Below, piece after piece: positions 10,901 through 21,887 of a stretch of 64,000 bases of DNA. The notes beneath the pieces are model-generated. The model made no database searches and had not been told where the DNA came from. It saw nothing but the letters and a program-made list of their open reading frames with translations. This stretch comes from Cladorrhinum sp. PSN259 (Eukaryota > Ascomycota > Sordariomycetes > Sordariales > Podosporaceae). Position numbers and translations under genes: made by a program. The stretch covers positions 248,001-312,000 of the forward strand of contig MU867077.1 in the NCBI GenBank assembly GCA_033725935.1, written 5' to 3'. Position 1 is the stretch's first letter. Each line of letters begins with the position of its first letter.

Positions 10901-11521
10901 TTACTCCCTCCGCGGAATCACAGCCCTCAACAAATCAGTAAGTCCCTTCCCACCAAACAAGAACTCATCACCATGTCTGCCGCAATAACTGTGAGCATTC
11001 ATCTTCTTCTTGTTGGAATCTCTCCGTCTGCTGGTTTCAACTGCCGCCGTAGCGCTCCTCGACTTCTCCCTCCTCTTCGGCTCACCCTCGGAGCGCCGGA
11101 GAAGCGGCCTCGCAGTTGCCGTGCTGTCCATGGTTGAGCTGTGAGATGGAGGATTGAATTGGCGGCCGTGGTGGTAGTGGTGCTGCTGGTGGTGGTCGTC
11201 GTCGCGAAAGTGCTCATCATACGCAGAGGAATAGGTATACTGGTCCCCTTCATACTGATGATCATAGTCAGGGTAAGGCGAGGTAGGTGAGGTAGGTGAG
11301 AATGCTCTTGAGGTCTGGACGGTGATTGGTTTCGTGTAAGTGACTTGACTGGATGAGCGAAAGGGGTGGTAGAAACATACACTACTGTCCATTGACCTAG
11401 GACTTCCCATTGCCATGTCTGTTCCACCGCTGCTGCTGCTACCGTCGCTTCCACGAGTCTGGAGCGGTGGGAGAGCAGAGGTACGCTGAGCTGAAGAGGA
11501 AGAGGAGCTTGAACCTGCCAT
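10901..11521 (-). CDS. Low-complexity protein with CGRH...LFGG C-terminal motif, unknown function
   Basis: Start codon 11519-11521. The upstream in-frame codon at 11527 is GTG, not ATG. Unspliced, the frame gives 206 residues; a probable 66-nt intron at 11315-11380 (donor GTATGT, CTTAC branch, acceptor GTCCAG) is in frame without stops, and removing it gives 184 residues. The protein is Ser-rich at the N-terminus, Pro/Thr/Ser-rich in the middle (SPTSPTSP), then has a His/Asp/Tyr-rich stretch and basic segments. It ends with a compact motif SYCGRHGDEFLFGG followed by a short hydrophobic helix. I believe similar C-terminal CGRH/LFGG motifs occur in other filamentous-fungal proteins, but I do not know a function. 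Codon pattern and motif support a real gene. Confidence 0.6.
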   Translation of the reverse strand: MAGSSSSSSSAQRTSALPPLQTRGSDGSSSSGGTDMAMGSPRSMDSSVCFYHPFRSSSQVTYTKPITVQTSRAFSPTSPTSPYPDYDHQYEGDQYTYSSAYDEHFRDDDHHQQHHYHHGRQFNPPSHSSTMDSTATARPLLRRSEGEPKRREKSRSATAAVETSRRRDSNKKKMNAHSYCGRHGDEFLFGGKGLTDLLRAVIPRRE

Positions 11522-11667
11522 CGACACCGGGCAAATAGTTGTAGCTTGAAGAGGGAGGGAGGCTGTGTAGACGGGTGTAACCAGCCAATACCAGGCTAGG
11601 TGTGTGTAATGTAGGTCGCGTAGATGAACGATCGATCTGATCGATCAAACAATATAGGCGAATGTAG

Positions 11668-11702
11668 TGTTGTGTATGTGTGTATGTATGTGTGTGTGTG
11701 TG
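11668..11702. repeat. TG/TATG microsatellite
   Basis: Interrupted (TG)n with TATG units, in the likely leader of the minus-strand gene at 11.5 kb. Confidence 0.85.
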
Positions 11703-13214
11703 CATAGACGAGAATACGATACTCGTCTTTGGTAGGTCAAGTGAGGAAGTAAGGTTTTGCACTGCCACCACCAGATCCAGGCACTCGGGAGAAGAGAGAA
11801 GAGAACAGGTTGGGAGCCTTATAAATGTGTGCATGTATGGCGGGAGGGAGTAAAGGTGTCAAGAAGGAGGGAGGACGGAAAGTGTGGGTGGGTGGGTGGG
11901 AGGACCAAAAAGGACCAGCGAGTCACAAAAGTCCTACATTACCCGAAGCCTTGCAGATTTACACGAAGCACACCAAGAAATAAGGCAACCACTTTTTTTC
12001 TTCTTCTTGTTGTTCTTCCAATCCGATGACACCGTTTTATCAAATCGGAATGCAAGGTCATGAGTACCACAGCAGCATTCGCGCCTGCAAATCACTTTAA
12101 GCCAGGACGCCTTTCTCTTTTTTTCTTTCCTTTTCCCTTGTAGTGTAGGCATGTCATGTATTCTGCGCAAATCAAGTACAGTACCCTCGGTATCCGATCT
12201 TGTTCGAACAAAAGGACCAAGCATCTCGCGCGCGGTCCTAATTACAATATGTATGTACACCGGGTATCCAAAAGAGACATTGCTGCCTAGGTTGATGTAT
12301 GTATAGTCCTTCCAAAACGTCCTTCTGCTCCGATATGCACTTTCAAACCTGGAAACGACCCCCCGCTGTCACATCCAAAGCGGGGGAAATCCAACCACCT
12401 CCCATCATCAGCCGCGTAGGGCTGTCGTAACATAATATGCAGGACAGCAAACAAACAAACCACATGATTAGTTCGAGTACGCGGAAGTTTACCCAAAATA
12501 CAAAAGTCATGTGGACAAAAAAACATCCTTCCCACAAATCTAACTGTATGTACATACGTAGTACGTACTGTACCTCCGTATACGTAAGTGGTTCGCATAC
12601 CATTTTTTTCAGACCAAAATAATAAAAAAACAAGGCAACCAAAGAACACACCTTTTTTGCCCCCCCTTTTTGCTTCTTTTGCTTTTGCTATTCACCGCAC
12701 TACCTGATTCGGTAATCATCAACAAATATGAGTCAATTGGAAGTCAATTCTTGGCCCCCAACTCCTCATCCGTGCCCGATGATGAATTGATCACGATGCG
12801 AAAATCGGTTATCGCGGCATCTGCATACCGCATATCCGTTCGGTCACCTAAACACAGACCGGCGGGACACGGAACACACAACACCGTACTCGATAAAATA
12901 CCGTCATACAAATCCACACCTCGGTCTTGAACTTGGTGTAGATCTACTGTCAAAAACATACATGTTGCTTTCTAATCATTCATCTTCAAGATCTGATTAT
13001 GGATGAGGAGTTGCGTTGAAGCATATCATTAACAGTAATTACACGTACCAATCCATCAGGTACATAAGACTATATACAAGTAACAGAAAAATAAATAAAA
13101 AACCCTCTATATAAATATCGACGATGTGAATAATAAAATTCCCTCCGAATGCAAAACGCCGGGCTCACCCAGATAAGCAGCCGCTCGCTTATCGTCATAT
13201 GGTATCACTTTTAT

Positions 13215-13241
13215 ACTCTCTCTCTCTCTATATATATATAT
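13215..13241. repeat. (CT)n(TA)n compound microsatellite
   Basis: CT dinucleotides followed by TA dinucleotides, ending about ten bases from the stop codon of the ABC transporter, thus in its 3' UTR. Confidence 0.9.
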
Positions 13242-13251
13242 CCCGTCCAGA

Positions 13252-16200
13252 TCATTTATTCTTCTCCAGGCTCTGAAGATTCACCAACTCAGCATATCGT
13301 CCGTTCTCCTTCATCAACTCGTTGTGAGTGCCCTGCTCAACGATCCGACCCTGGTCAAACACATAGATAATGTCTGCCTTTTGGATAGTGCTGAGACGAT
13401 GCGCAACGGCGATGGTCGTCCGTCCCTTGGCCGCCTTGTCCAGAGCAGCTTGCACGACATGCTCGCTCTCAGAATCCAGGGCACTAGTGGCCTCGTCTAG
13501 CAAAAGAATCTTGGGATCACGTACGAGAGCTCGTGCGATTGCGATACGTTGCTTCTGACCACCACTGAGGAGTGCACCCTTGGATCCAACAACCGTGTTG
13601 AAACCATCAGGAAGCGAGAGGATAAAGTCATAAATGTTTGCTTCCTGGCATGCAAACTTGACCTGCTCGTCTGTAACCTCCTTGGGAGATCCGAGAAGAA
13701 TGTTCTCCTTAATCGTTCCTTGGTAAAGAGTGGGTTCCTGAGACACCAGAGCAATGAAACTGCGGTACTCGTTGACATTGAGGCTGCTGATTTCGTTGCC
13801 ATCAATAAAGATACCGCCAGCAAGAGGATCGTAGAACCGTTCGAGAAGAGCAATGGTAGTAGACTTTCCACAGCCAGATGCGCCCACAAGAGCGACGTAC
13901 TGACCAGGAGAGATTGTGAGATTCAGCCCGCGAAGCACCGGCTGCTCAGGGCGCGTGGGGTAACGGAAGTGAACATCTCTAAACTCGAGACTGCCATCAA
14001 TAGCGCTGACCTTCTCACCATCCTGAGACCAGGTGTCAATCGCAGGCTTCTGGTCAAAGAGCGTCTTGAGATCACGGGAAGCCTCAGCGGCCTTGCCCAT
14101 ATCCGGGGCAAAGGAGAAGACGGAGCCAGCTGATTGAGCACCAAAGATGACCGAAGAGAAAACGACAAAGAACTGGAACATGTCGTACTCGCGCTTGCCA
14201 ATGAGGGTACCACCGTACCAGAAGCCGAGAGCGAAAGCAAGGAACATGAGCGACTGAGAGGCGGCATACAAGAGACTCGACTTCAGGACGGACCTAAGAC
14301 TGGCCCGCTGTTGAATAGCCAGAGATTCCTTGTACTGGCGGAGCACATCCTCCTCACGCGTCAAAGAAGCGACGGTGCGGATAGCAGTGATGGCCTCCGA
14401 GGCAAAGCTGGCAGAGCTAGCGTATGCACTCTTCGATCTGCGCTGGAAGTGAGCCAGAATCCAGAAACGGAAGAAACCACAACCAATGACAACCGGCATG
14501 GTCGCAATGCAAACAAGCGCGAGCTTCCAGCCGATAGCAAGAGCCACTGTGCAGGCAGCGATGAGTGTAGAGGTAACCGTGATGAGGGTTCCCAAGGTAG
14601 AGCCGCTGAGACCAGCCACGTGTGTCGTCTCGGTTCCCAAGAACGAAGTAAGCGCACCGGCAGAGTGTTCATCAAGGTCAAAGTACTCGACATCCTGACG
14701 AAGCATTGTCCGGAACGATCGGTCGCGGACCCGGTGAATAAGCCGCTCGCTGCACTTAGCAAAGAACACGCCCTGAAGAACGAAGGCGATGAACATGACA
14801 AACGCGAGCATCAGATACATCAGACACCAGAATGAAGCCTCAGACTGGATGTAATCCTTCGTTTCGGCGTTGACGGGAATTGATAGAGCGCTGATGAGTT
14901 TGGCGAAGAAGACAGCCTGGGTAGGGTTGCCGAGACCACAGATGGCTGAAAAGAAGAGGCCAACCAGCATGAACTTCCATTCTTGCTTGTTGAAACTGGC
15001 AATGAGCTTGATAAGTGTCCAAAGCCCATACTTCTTAGGGGTGTCCTTCTTACGCCCAGCCAAAATTTGCGAACTGACGCTCTTGGTTGACTGGCTTCGG
15101 TTAAGCTTGGCATTTATATCGTCCTCTGGGTCTTCTGGGATTGCATCTGCTGCCTTGCTGCCGGAAGCGGTGGTCTTACGCATAAGAGCCTTTTCCTCCT
15201 CCTCGATCAAAGCCTCCTCCTCCTCGGCCGTCATTTCGTGGACAGCAGCGATAGCCTGGGCAGTGACAAGGTTGAAGTATGCGCCACGCTTCTCCAGAAG
15301 TTGGTCGTGAGTACCCTGTTCAACAATCTTGCCCTGAGTCATGACGACAATGTTGTGGGCATCCTTGATGGTGGACAAGCGGTGAGCAATGGTAATGGTG
15401 GTTCGGCCCTCAGCAGCGACCTCCAAGGCAGCCTGGACAACACCCTCAGACTTGGTGTCCAGCGCACTGGTAGCCTCGTCTAGGAGAAGAATCTTGGGAT
15501 CGGATACAACGGCGCGAGCAATAGCAATACGCTGCTTCTGACCGCCACTGAGCAAGAAACCACGCTCTCCAACATTGGTCTGGTAGCCTTCGGGAAGAGC
15601 AGAGATGAAGTCATGGGCGTTGGCCTTTCTAGCGGCATCCTCGACGAGCTCCATTTGCCTCTCAGCAGATTCATTCTCCCACTTGGTGCCAATCAAACCG
15701 TGACGAATGTTCTCGTAGATAGTCGTGCCAAAGAGGGTCGGTTCCTGCGAAACGAGGGCGACTTGTTGACGCAGCCAGCGGAGGTTCATAGTTGAGGTAT
15801 CAACGTCGTCCAAGTAAACAGTTCCTTCGACTGGCTGGTAGAATCTCTCAACCAAGCCGATGATGGTTGACTTGCCGCTTCCGGAGGCGCCGACCAAAGC
15901 GGTAGTCTTGCCGGCGGGAATCGTAAGAGAAACTCCGTCCATGACGACAACCTCGGGGCGGGATGGGTAGATGTGCTTGATGTTTTCCAGACGGATGGTA
16001 CCCGAGACCTTGTCAAGCTTGACACCGTCCTCCTTGGAAGGGTCAATTGGAGAGTTGCGGTCGATCGTGCTGAAGATCTTGGCAGCGGCACCAAGAGCGG
16101 TAACAAAAGCTTGCATGTTAGGAGCGACATTTCCGAGGTTGAACGCACCCATCATGACACTCATCATGACAATCAGAATCTTGCTGAGAGTTGTCGAGCC

Positions 16201-17262
16201 ATCAACGAGGAAGCGAGAGCCCATCCAGAAGGCGAGACCGTAGTTGAGATACAGACAAAGCATCATACCAGCAACCATGCAACCGAGCGTGCTCTTGAGC
16301 TTGAATCCAAAGAACTCAGCGCGCGTAAGATGAACATCATACTGCTTGGCGAGGCGATCCTGAGTACCAAAAGCAACGGCATTGCGCACACTGCTAATGA
16401 CTTCCTCCGCGACCGAACCACCCTGAGCATACGCGCCGATATTCTGCTTGGAGAACTTGACGATAAACCTGGATCCGGTTCCCATGACAAGCAACAGGGC
16501 GACAACTGTGCTCATCAGGATCAGAGTCAACTTCCAGTAGCTGACAAAGCCAATGATAAATGCAGCAACGAAGGTAGCGACGGCCTGAAGAGTCAGACCA
16601 ACCTTCTCCGAAATGCCATCTTGAATGAGGTTGGTATCGGATGTGATTCTCGTCGTAACCTCTCCAGCGCCAATCTTGTCGAAGAACCCAATGTTTTGCT
16701 TCATACAGCTCTCCAGGTAGTGCTCGCGAATCTTTGCGCTGATGTGCTCGCCAGTGTAGATGAAGCCCACAGTTGCGATATAAGCCGTAATGAACTCGCC
16801 AATAGCTAGGTAGACGAAATACAGGCACATCTCACCAAGCTCGCCGGTAAACTCGTCATAGGTTATGGTGCTGCCGGGAACGAAATATTCCTGGAATGTG
16901 CCCTGAAGATTACCAAATACGACGGTCATGAGTGGCAGAGCAGCACCAGACGCGATGGCGCAAAAAGCAGAGACTGCGATTATGATAATGTCATTCCTTG
17001 ATGAGTATCGGTACAGAGTTGCCATGCCGACCTTGACATCGGGTGTGTAGACCTGCGCCTTGAGGACCCTGGCCTCATGTTCGGAGAGGTGCTTGTACAG
17101 GTCTTCATCGTTCTTTTCTCTGGCAGGCTGTACAACTTTGCTGTCTATTTTTTTGAGATCCAATTTCGTATTTCCGTTCGAGTCGTCGTTGGTTGATGAA
17201 TGTGTTGATGGGGTGCGATTGGGGGCCGGCTCCGAGGCCTTCTCCGAAAGATCGGCAGCCAT
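13252..17262 (-). CDS. Full-length ABCB (MDR/P-glycoprotein-type) ABC transporter
   Basis: A single exon encoding 1336 residues, the usual size for fungal full transporters with (TMD-NBD)x2 layout. N-terminal cytosolic tail about 1-90; first membrane domain about 90-390; NBD1 with Walker A GASGSGKST (458-466), signature LSGGQ (571-575), Walker B ILLLDE (591-596) and H-loop His (about 627). A charged linker with Glu runs spans about 675-745. Second membrane domain about 755-1055; NBD2 with Walker A GASGCGKST (1127-1135), LSGGQ (1232-1236), Walker B (1252-1257) and H-loop His (about 1289). Both sites have Glu after Walker B, so both look catalytically intact, unlike asymmetric PDR-type pumps. 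Family members export drugs and lipophilic compounds at the plasma membrane; the substrate here is unknown. It has no adjacent biosynthetic genes. Confidence 0.96.
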   Translation of the reverse strand: MAADLSEKASEPAPNRTPSTHSSTNDDSNGNTKLDLKKIDSKVVQPAREKNDEDLYKHLSEHEARVLKAQVYTPDVKVGMATLYRYSSRNDIIIIAVSAFCAIASGAALPLMTVVFGNLQGTFQEYFVPGSTITYDEFTGELGEMCLYFVYLAIGEFITAYIATVGFIYTGEHISAKIREHYLESCMKQNIGFFDKIGAGEVTTRITSDTNLIQDGISEKVGLTLQAVATFVAAFIIGFVSYWKLTLILMSTVVALLLVMGTGSRFIVKFSKQNIGAYAQGGSVAEEVISSVRNAVAFGTQDRLAKQYDVHLTRAEFFGFKLKSTLGCMVAGMMLCLYLNYGLAFWMGSRFLVDGSTTLSKILIVMMSVMMGAFNLGNVAPNMQAFVTALGAAAKIFSTIDRNSPIDPSKEDGVKLDKVSGTIRLENIKHIYPSRPEVVVMDGVSLTIPAGKTTALVGASGSGKSTIIGLVERFYQPVEGTVYLDDVDTSTMNLRWLRQQVALVSQEPTLFGTTIYENIRHGLIGTKWENESAERQMELVEDAARKANAHDFISALPEGYQTNVGERGFLLSGGQKQRIAIARAVVSDPKILLLDEATSALDTKSEGVVQAALEVAAEGRTTITIAHRLSTIKDAHNIVVMTQGKIVEQGTHDQLLEKRGAYFNLVTAQAIAAVHEMTAEEEEALIEEEEKALMRKTTASGSKAADAIPEDPEDDINAKLNRSQSTKSVSSQILAGRKKDTPKKYGLWTLIKLIASFNKQEWKFMLVGLFFSAICGLGNPTQAVFFAKLISALSIPVNAETKDYIQSEASFWCLMYLMLAFVMFIAFVLQGVFFAKCSERLIHRVRDRSFRTMLRQDVEYFDLDEHSAGALTSFLGTETTHVAGLSGSTLGTLITVTSTLIAACTVALAIGWKLALVCIATMPVVIGCGFFRFWILAHFQRRSKSAYASSASFASEAITAIRTVASLTREEDVLRQYKESLAIQQRASLRSVLKSSLLYAASQSLMFLAFALGFWYGGTLIGKREYDMFQFFVVFSSVIFGAQSAGSVFSFAPDMGKAAEASRDLKTLFDQKPAIDTWSQDGEKVSAIDGSLEFRDVHFRYPTRPEQPVLRGLNLTISPGQYVALVGASGCGKSTTIALLERFYDPLAGGIFIDGNEISSLNVNEYRSFIALVSQEPTLYQGTIKENILLGSPKEVTDEQVKFACQEANIYDFILSLPDGFNTVVGSKGALLSGGQKQRIAIARALVRDPKILLLDEATSALDSESEHVVQAALDKAAKGRTTIAVAHRLSTIQKADIIYVFDQGRIVEQGTHNELMKENGRYAELVNLQSLEKNK

Positions 17263-19889
17263 GCCGGGCAGCTGGCCGAGGGGCGGCGACAGACGGCGGA
17301 AATCGGCACGATGATGTCAGCACTCAGATTTATATGAGATGCGACCCTTGTTATTTTAACAGCAGATAATTCGATCGAGCTGACTACTCAATGCGGCGCA
17401 TTGGTTTAATTATTTGCGACCTTTGAACCTCTGAACCTCTGAAGACAACCAAGGTGCGACGCGATCTGCCAGTTGATATTTGTGATGTGCGGTTGCGTAG
17501 GGGGAAGAGCGGTCGGAATGTGGATGACTAGTTTAATTAAAAACAAATAGTAAAAATTGGTGGTCAAAAGGGGAAAGGTAAAGGGAGAATAAGGCAGGTA
17601 GTGTGGAAGGAGTGTAGAGGTAATGAACGTGGGAGGGGAGCTGACGTTTGGGGAGAGGGCTTTCCTTTAAACAAGGCAAACTCTGCCCATCATACAACCT
17701 TGGAAAGTTCCCGATAGCAATCCCAACTGCAGATTCGAACGCGCAATGAATTCGACCTGAAATCCAATGGTGCCGAATCGGGGTGGAGGGGCCAGAAGGA
17801 CATATTAGAGCGGGTCTTGCGAGATGTTTCCGGCCCCCGGCCACTTTCCGCTCTTGCACAAGTGCCGGGCGTTCGATCCTTGTCACCGATCAAGTGTCCA
17901 ACCAGATCCGCCAGAAGAAAAAGAAGTCCTCGCAAGTCGGAACTTGTGAGCGCCGAGCACTATCCCAGCAGGGCAAAGTCACGTTCCATTCTGAGCCATT
18001 CAGCTAGTTTATTGAGAACTGCAGTCTTGTCAATTGAAGAATAAATACCATTCAACTTCTCGTTCACAGGTCTTTTTATCAAATCTTTGTGTAAAATTCC
18101 AGTGCACTATATCCGGGACATGAAAAGGTGCGCTCCCGAGACATGAAAGTTGTAAGTCATCAGCATTCTCGTGCTGGACCCCCATTGATCCAATGCCTCA
18201 CATGAGGTGGTATAAGCCTTTCTCATCCCTACATTTCCATTCTTGTGTAACCACTTTTTCTTTGTATTGAGCTCATGGTATGGTTGCACAACAGGATGTC
18301 GTGCCACGGAATCCTGTGAAGGATCAGTTGTTGGGAAGTTCTCCTTGTAATACACCAATCGGCGACAATTCTGCAAGGCTGTTGGCATCGGTCTGTAGTC
18401 ATCGGCGTGTGTCAAACGACGTACGCATTTTGAATCGTATTTTCGCTTCCGGTTGCCCCGATAAATATCAACCCGGGAACACGGAATTTCCCAAAACCCC
18501 GTCCCCCACTAGGTCTCAGCTGAGCCACACACCAGTACGACACTATTTTAAATTCCCTGACTTTCTATCAGTCGAGAGATTCTTTGAAGGATGCCGAGGA
18601 AGATCCGTTGTCTTCTGTCGTATTGTTCTCATCCAGATGATTGAGGTGTTGGTGGCGTCACAGGTTGCCCAGACGCGGCGGACCGCACGCCATAAAAAAA
18701 TCTGGAGAATCCTGGGAGTAGCCATGTGCCTTGGCGCACCATGTGCTTGGCGCCATCACACTGAAAGTGGCTCAACCATTCAGGTGGTGAAGACCATCGG
18801 GGCCAAGACCTCAACATCAGTTGGTGACACAATGCGGCTCATGTAGAAAACACCCAAGCTCCTCGGGTTCGGGATGGCCAGTGTGTACACCATTGGCTGA
18901 CGGCCTGGGTAATCTGTCAACCATGCGCCGCAACGGGCCGAACTCGAGCCCCAGTCCCGGTAATTATCCCTTTACTGGATGACAAACAGACTGTTCAAAT
19001 GGCTTCGATGACTTGCCGGCGCAGAAGAGCTTGTTCTGTAGGTTTCGAGTCCCAAATTGTGCGCCGAAATCGTGCTTCAGCCGTTGCTCTGGTCTTGCTG
19101 ATCAGTTCGCTGAAAAAATATCATGCATACTGATTCCTCGATTGGGTTTCGATTTCATCACATCGTAATTGCCGGATCGACCGAATACGCCAGTCGATAG
19201 ACAGTGATATGCATACTACCATCGCCGCTTGTCTGGTGTAAGCTGAGCGCGGAGATACCAGAGGCTGCTCGGGTAGTGCGTGTAAGCAGTGTTATGCATT
19301 CGATATGCTTGGAATTAAAACAACGCCACGCGCCTAGGGAACTGTAGAACAGATGATCCGTTTCTCGACTGGAATATACCTATGAGCCAATGCTTCTTTA
19401 TCTGAACTGTCCTCGATGCCGAAGGTTGAACAGCGCTGATTGGTATCACGAGCAGTATGCCAAGAACTCTTAGATTCCCAAAGTTCTTGAACTCTTCAAC
19501 AGAAGATGGGACAAACCAATGGGAAAGCAAAATGCAAGACGCCTGGTTTCAAGCGGGGTGGACCCACCCAGCGTCGGTCTTATCGTTATCATAGTGGGAC
19601 GAAGACACTCACCGCCCCCACGGCAGAAAAAAAAACTCCAGAGCAAACCTGAGTTACCAGCCGCTGTGTGAAGAACAGCAGCAGCGGACAGGCGGCCTGG
19701 TGCGTGTGTGTGTGGATTGACCTACCCAGACCATTCTCCCTACATCAACGAATTAGACAGACCTTTCAACTTCAGGTCAACAACCAATCCATCCCAATTC
19801 CAACAATTTACTTCCTCCTCTGCACCTCCTCGAATTAACAAACCCTCTAATTCACTTTTTTTTTTTTAAAAAAAAACCCCCCCGCCAAA
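17263..19889. other. Divergent spacer ABC transporter/MRT4
   Basis: About 2.6 kb. An open frame at 18280-18846 has no domain, no biased composition and no splice context, and I treat it as chance. The right 200 bases are C/A-rich MRT4 leader. No other structure recognised. Confidence 0.55.
19856..19883 (+). repeat. T12-A9-C7 homopolymer block before MRT4 start
   Basis: Twelve T, nine A and seven C in direct succession, ending seven bases before the MRT4 start codon, so within its 5' leader or core promoter. The T/A junction is self-complementary. Confidence 0.9.
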
Positions 19890-20802
19890 ATGCCCAAGTC
19901 AAAACGTGCGAAAGTCTACAACCTCACCCAGGTCTCCAAGAAGTCTCGCGAGAACAAGGACAAGCTCTTTGCCAACATCCGCGATGCGATTCCCAACTAC
20001 CAGCACTGCTTCGTCTTTTCAATCGACAACATGCGCAACAATTACCTAAAGAACGTCCGCCGCGAGCTCAGCGATTCACGGTACTTGCTCTCTCTTTCTC
20101 TCCCCTTTCTTAATACCACCCCTCCAAACAAATCCACCCTCTAATCATTCTTGTCTATGTAGAATCTTCTTCGGTAAAACAAAAATGACAGCCCGAGCCC
20201 TCGGAACAACCCCCGAAGAAGCCCAAGCGGACGGCATCCACGGTCTCACGCCCTTTCTATCCGGCTCCGTAGGCCTAATCTTCACCAACCGCACCCCAGA
20301 CGAGATCCAAGCGTACTTTGATTCCCTCTCTCAAGTCGATTTCGCCAGGGCAGGAAACGTAGCGACCCGCACCTTCACCGTGCCCGCCGGACAGGTTTAC
20401 TCGACTGGAGGCGAGGTGCCCGCCGAGCACGACGTCCCCGTCACTCACACCCTGGAACCTGAGCTCCGCAGGTTGGGAATGCCCACCAGGATGGTCAAGG
20501 GAAAAGTCACGCTCGGAGATGAGGGTTACGATGGGTACACGATCTGCAAGGAAGGTGACGTCTTGGACTCGAGACAGACGAGGTTGTTGAAGCTGTTCAG
20601 CGTCTGCTTGAGCGAGTTCAAGGTCAAGCTTGTCGCTTACTGGACCGCTGCGAGCGGCGAGGTTACCGAGCTTGAGGGCGCCAGCGAGTTCAAGAAGGCT
20701 AAAGTGGGCAACAAGAAGAGGGAGTACGTGCCTAAGGGTGATGCCGGGGAGGACAAGATGGATGATGATGAGGAGGATGAGGAGGATGAGGATGATGAGT
20801 AA
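19890..20802 (+). CDS. MRT4: MRT4, ribosome assembly factor (uL10-like)
   Basis: Two exons, 19890-20080 and 20163-20802, with an 82-nt intron (donor GTACTT, acceptor ATGTAG) splitting an Arg codon. The product is 276 residues. It begins MPKSKRAKVYNLTQVSKK, has the uL10-like core (NYQHCFVFSIDNMRNNYLK, IFFGKTKMTARALG), the inserted domain with FTVPAGQVYS, and the returning helix QTRLLKLFSVCLSEFKVKL. It ends in an acidic D/E tail. Mrt4 is a nucleolar paralog of the P0 stalk protein that occupies the stalk base of pre-60S particles and is exchanged for uL10 later. Unlike uL10 it lacks the C-terminal stalk-binding domain, and its length fits Mrt4. The acidic tail is longer than needed and may vary between species. 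Confidence 0.94.
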
Positions 20803-21887
20803 AAGAGATTTTTTTCTCATATCTTGCATCAGAATCTTTGTTTGGGGGTTTTCTTCAATTTTATGTGTCCATATAGGGAGGTTTCATGCATGATACCATA
20901 GCTTATACTTTGGTTTGGCCTCTCTGGTTGTTTTGTTGATGTTATTTTTCTGGCGTCTTAGGGATTGGGAAAAGATAAAAATGAACCTAGGATCAAATGA
21001 AACTCATGTTTTTTTTTTCATCATGCCGTATCGTGTTGTATGTACCTGTACACTAGACACCAGAAGCTCAGAGTAACAGTGTGCGAGGAAAGGAAGGAAA
21101 CCTACCTACCTGCCTACCCTAGAATTTTTTATTTGCTCCCTGATACTTTACACATTCTTTTTGGAAACTCGTTGAAAAAAAAAAAGTCCGCCGCTGAGTA
21201 TGCTGAAATCATTCATGACTGGACATACTCACACATACACACACCTCGTAAACAAAGGTCAGAAATTCTCAGCACAGGAAAAAAAGTCTTCCCTTACCTT
21301 TCTGACCTTACCTATCTCGATTCTTCCTTGTTTCATCGCACCCCTCCCTCCCAGAGCAATCCAGACATTTGCTAAGTTATTACCGTAGAGGCCATTTGAC
21401 AATCCGCTTTTCTCTTCCCGCCCTTTAAATTTTTTTTTTTTGTAAAGAAAACAAACATGTATAGAGTGAAACATAGAAAAAAGAACGTTAGAGAACTACC
21501 TTCAGCCAGTCTCCTGGCCGGATCTCTTCACAAATATGTACTTTGTCGCCTGGTAGCGCGTCATTCAGAGAGCGTGAATGCCGCTCTGGACGCGAATGTC
21601 GAAAAGTTGCTGACATCGGCATCAGCCGAGGAGGCCAATGCTCAGATGGAGGGAGTAATATTACAGTTGTCGGTCCGTCGTCTTCCTCAAGAGAGTCTTA
21701 CATGCCTTGTGCTTCTTGACGTTTGCTGAAGTTCTGTAAAAGAGGGCAACCCAGTAGTGTGACGCTGTGTCGAGCTTACCCTAACTTGCCGGAAGGGAAA
21801 AGATAGGAGAGCAGGAAGATGAAGGGAGAAAGTAGTAGTGGGGTACCAACCCACAAGACAGCCAAACCCACAGTCGTTGCAGTCTTG
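20803..21887. other. Convergent 3' spacer MRT4/U1-70K
   Basis: About 1.1 kb, AT-rich with several T and A runs. No supported gene. It holds the two 3' untranslated regions. Confidence 0.5.

Larger units (their letters stand above)
11522..13251. other. Spacer with promoter of 11-kb gene and 3' flank of ABC transporter
   Basis: About 1.7 kb. It holds a TG-rich microsatellite (11668-11702) and CT/TA repeats next to the transporter stop codon (13215-13241). The 12.3-12.65 kb open frames are low complexity and unsupported. Confidence 0.5.

Noticed and set aside
14134..14835. Long plus-strand frame opposite the ABC transporter
   Set aside because: Antisense shadow of a highly coding, GC-biased exon.
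18280..18846. 188-codon open frame in the ABC transporter/MRT4 spacer
   Set aside because: No domain, no amino-acid bias typical of the neighbours, no leader or splice context; length is within chance for GC-balanced DNA.
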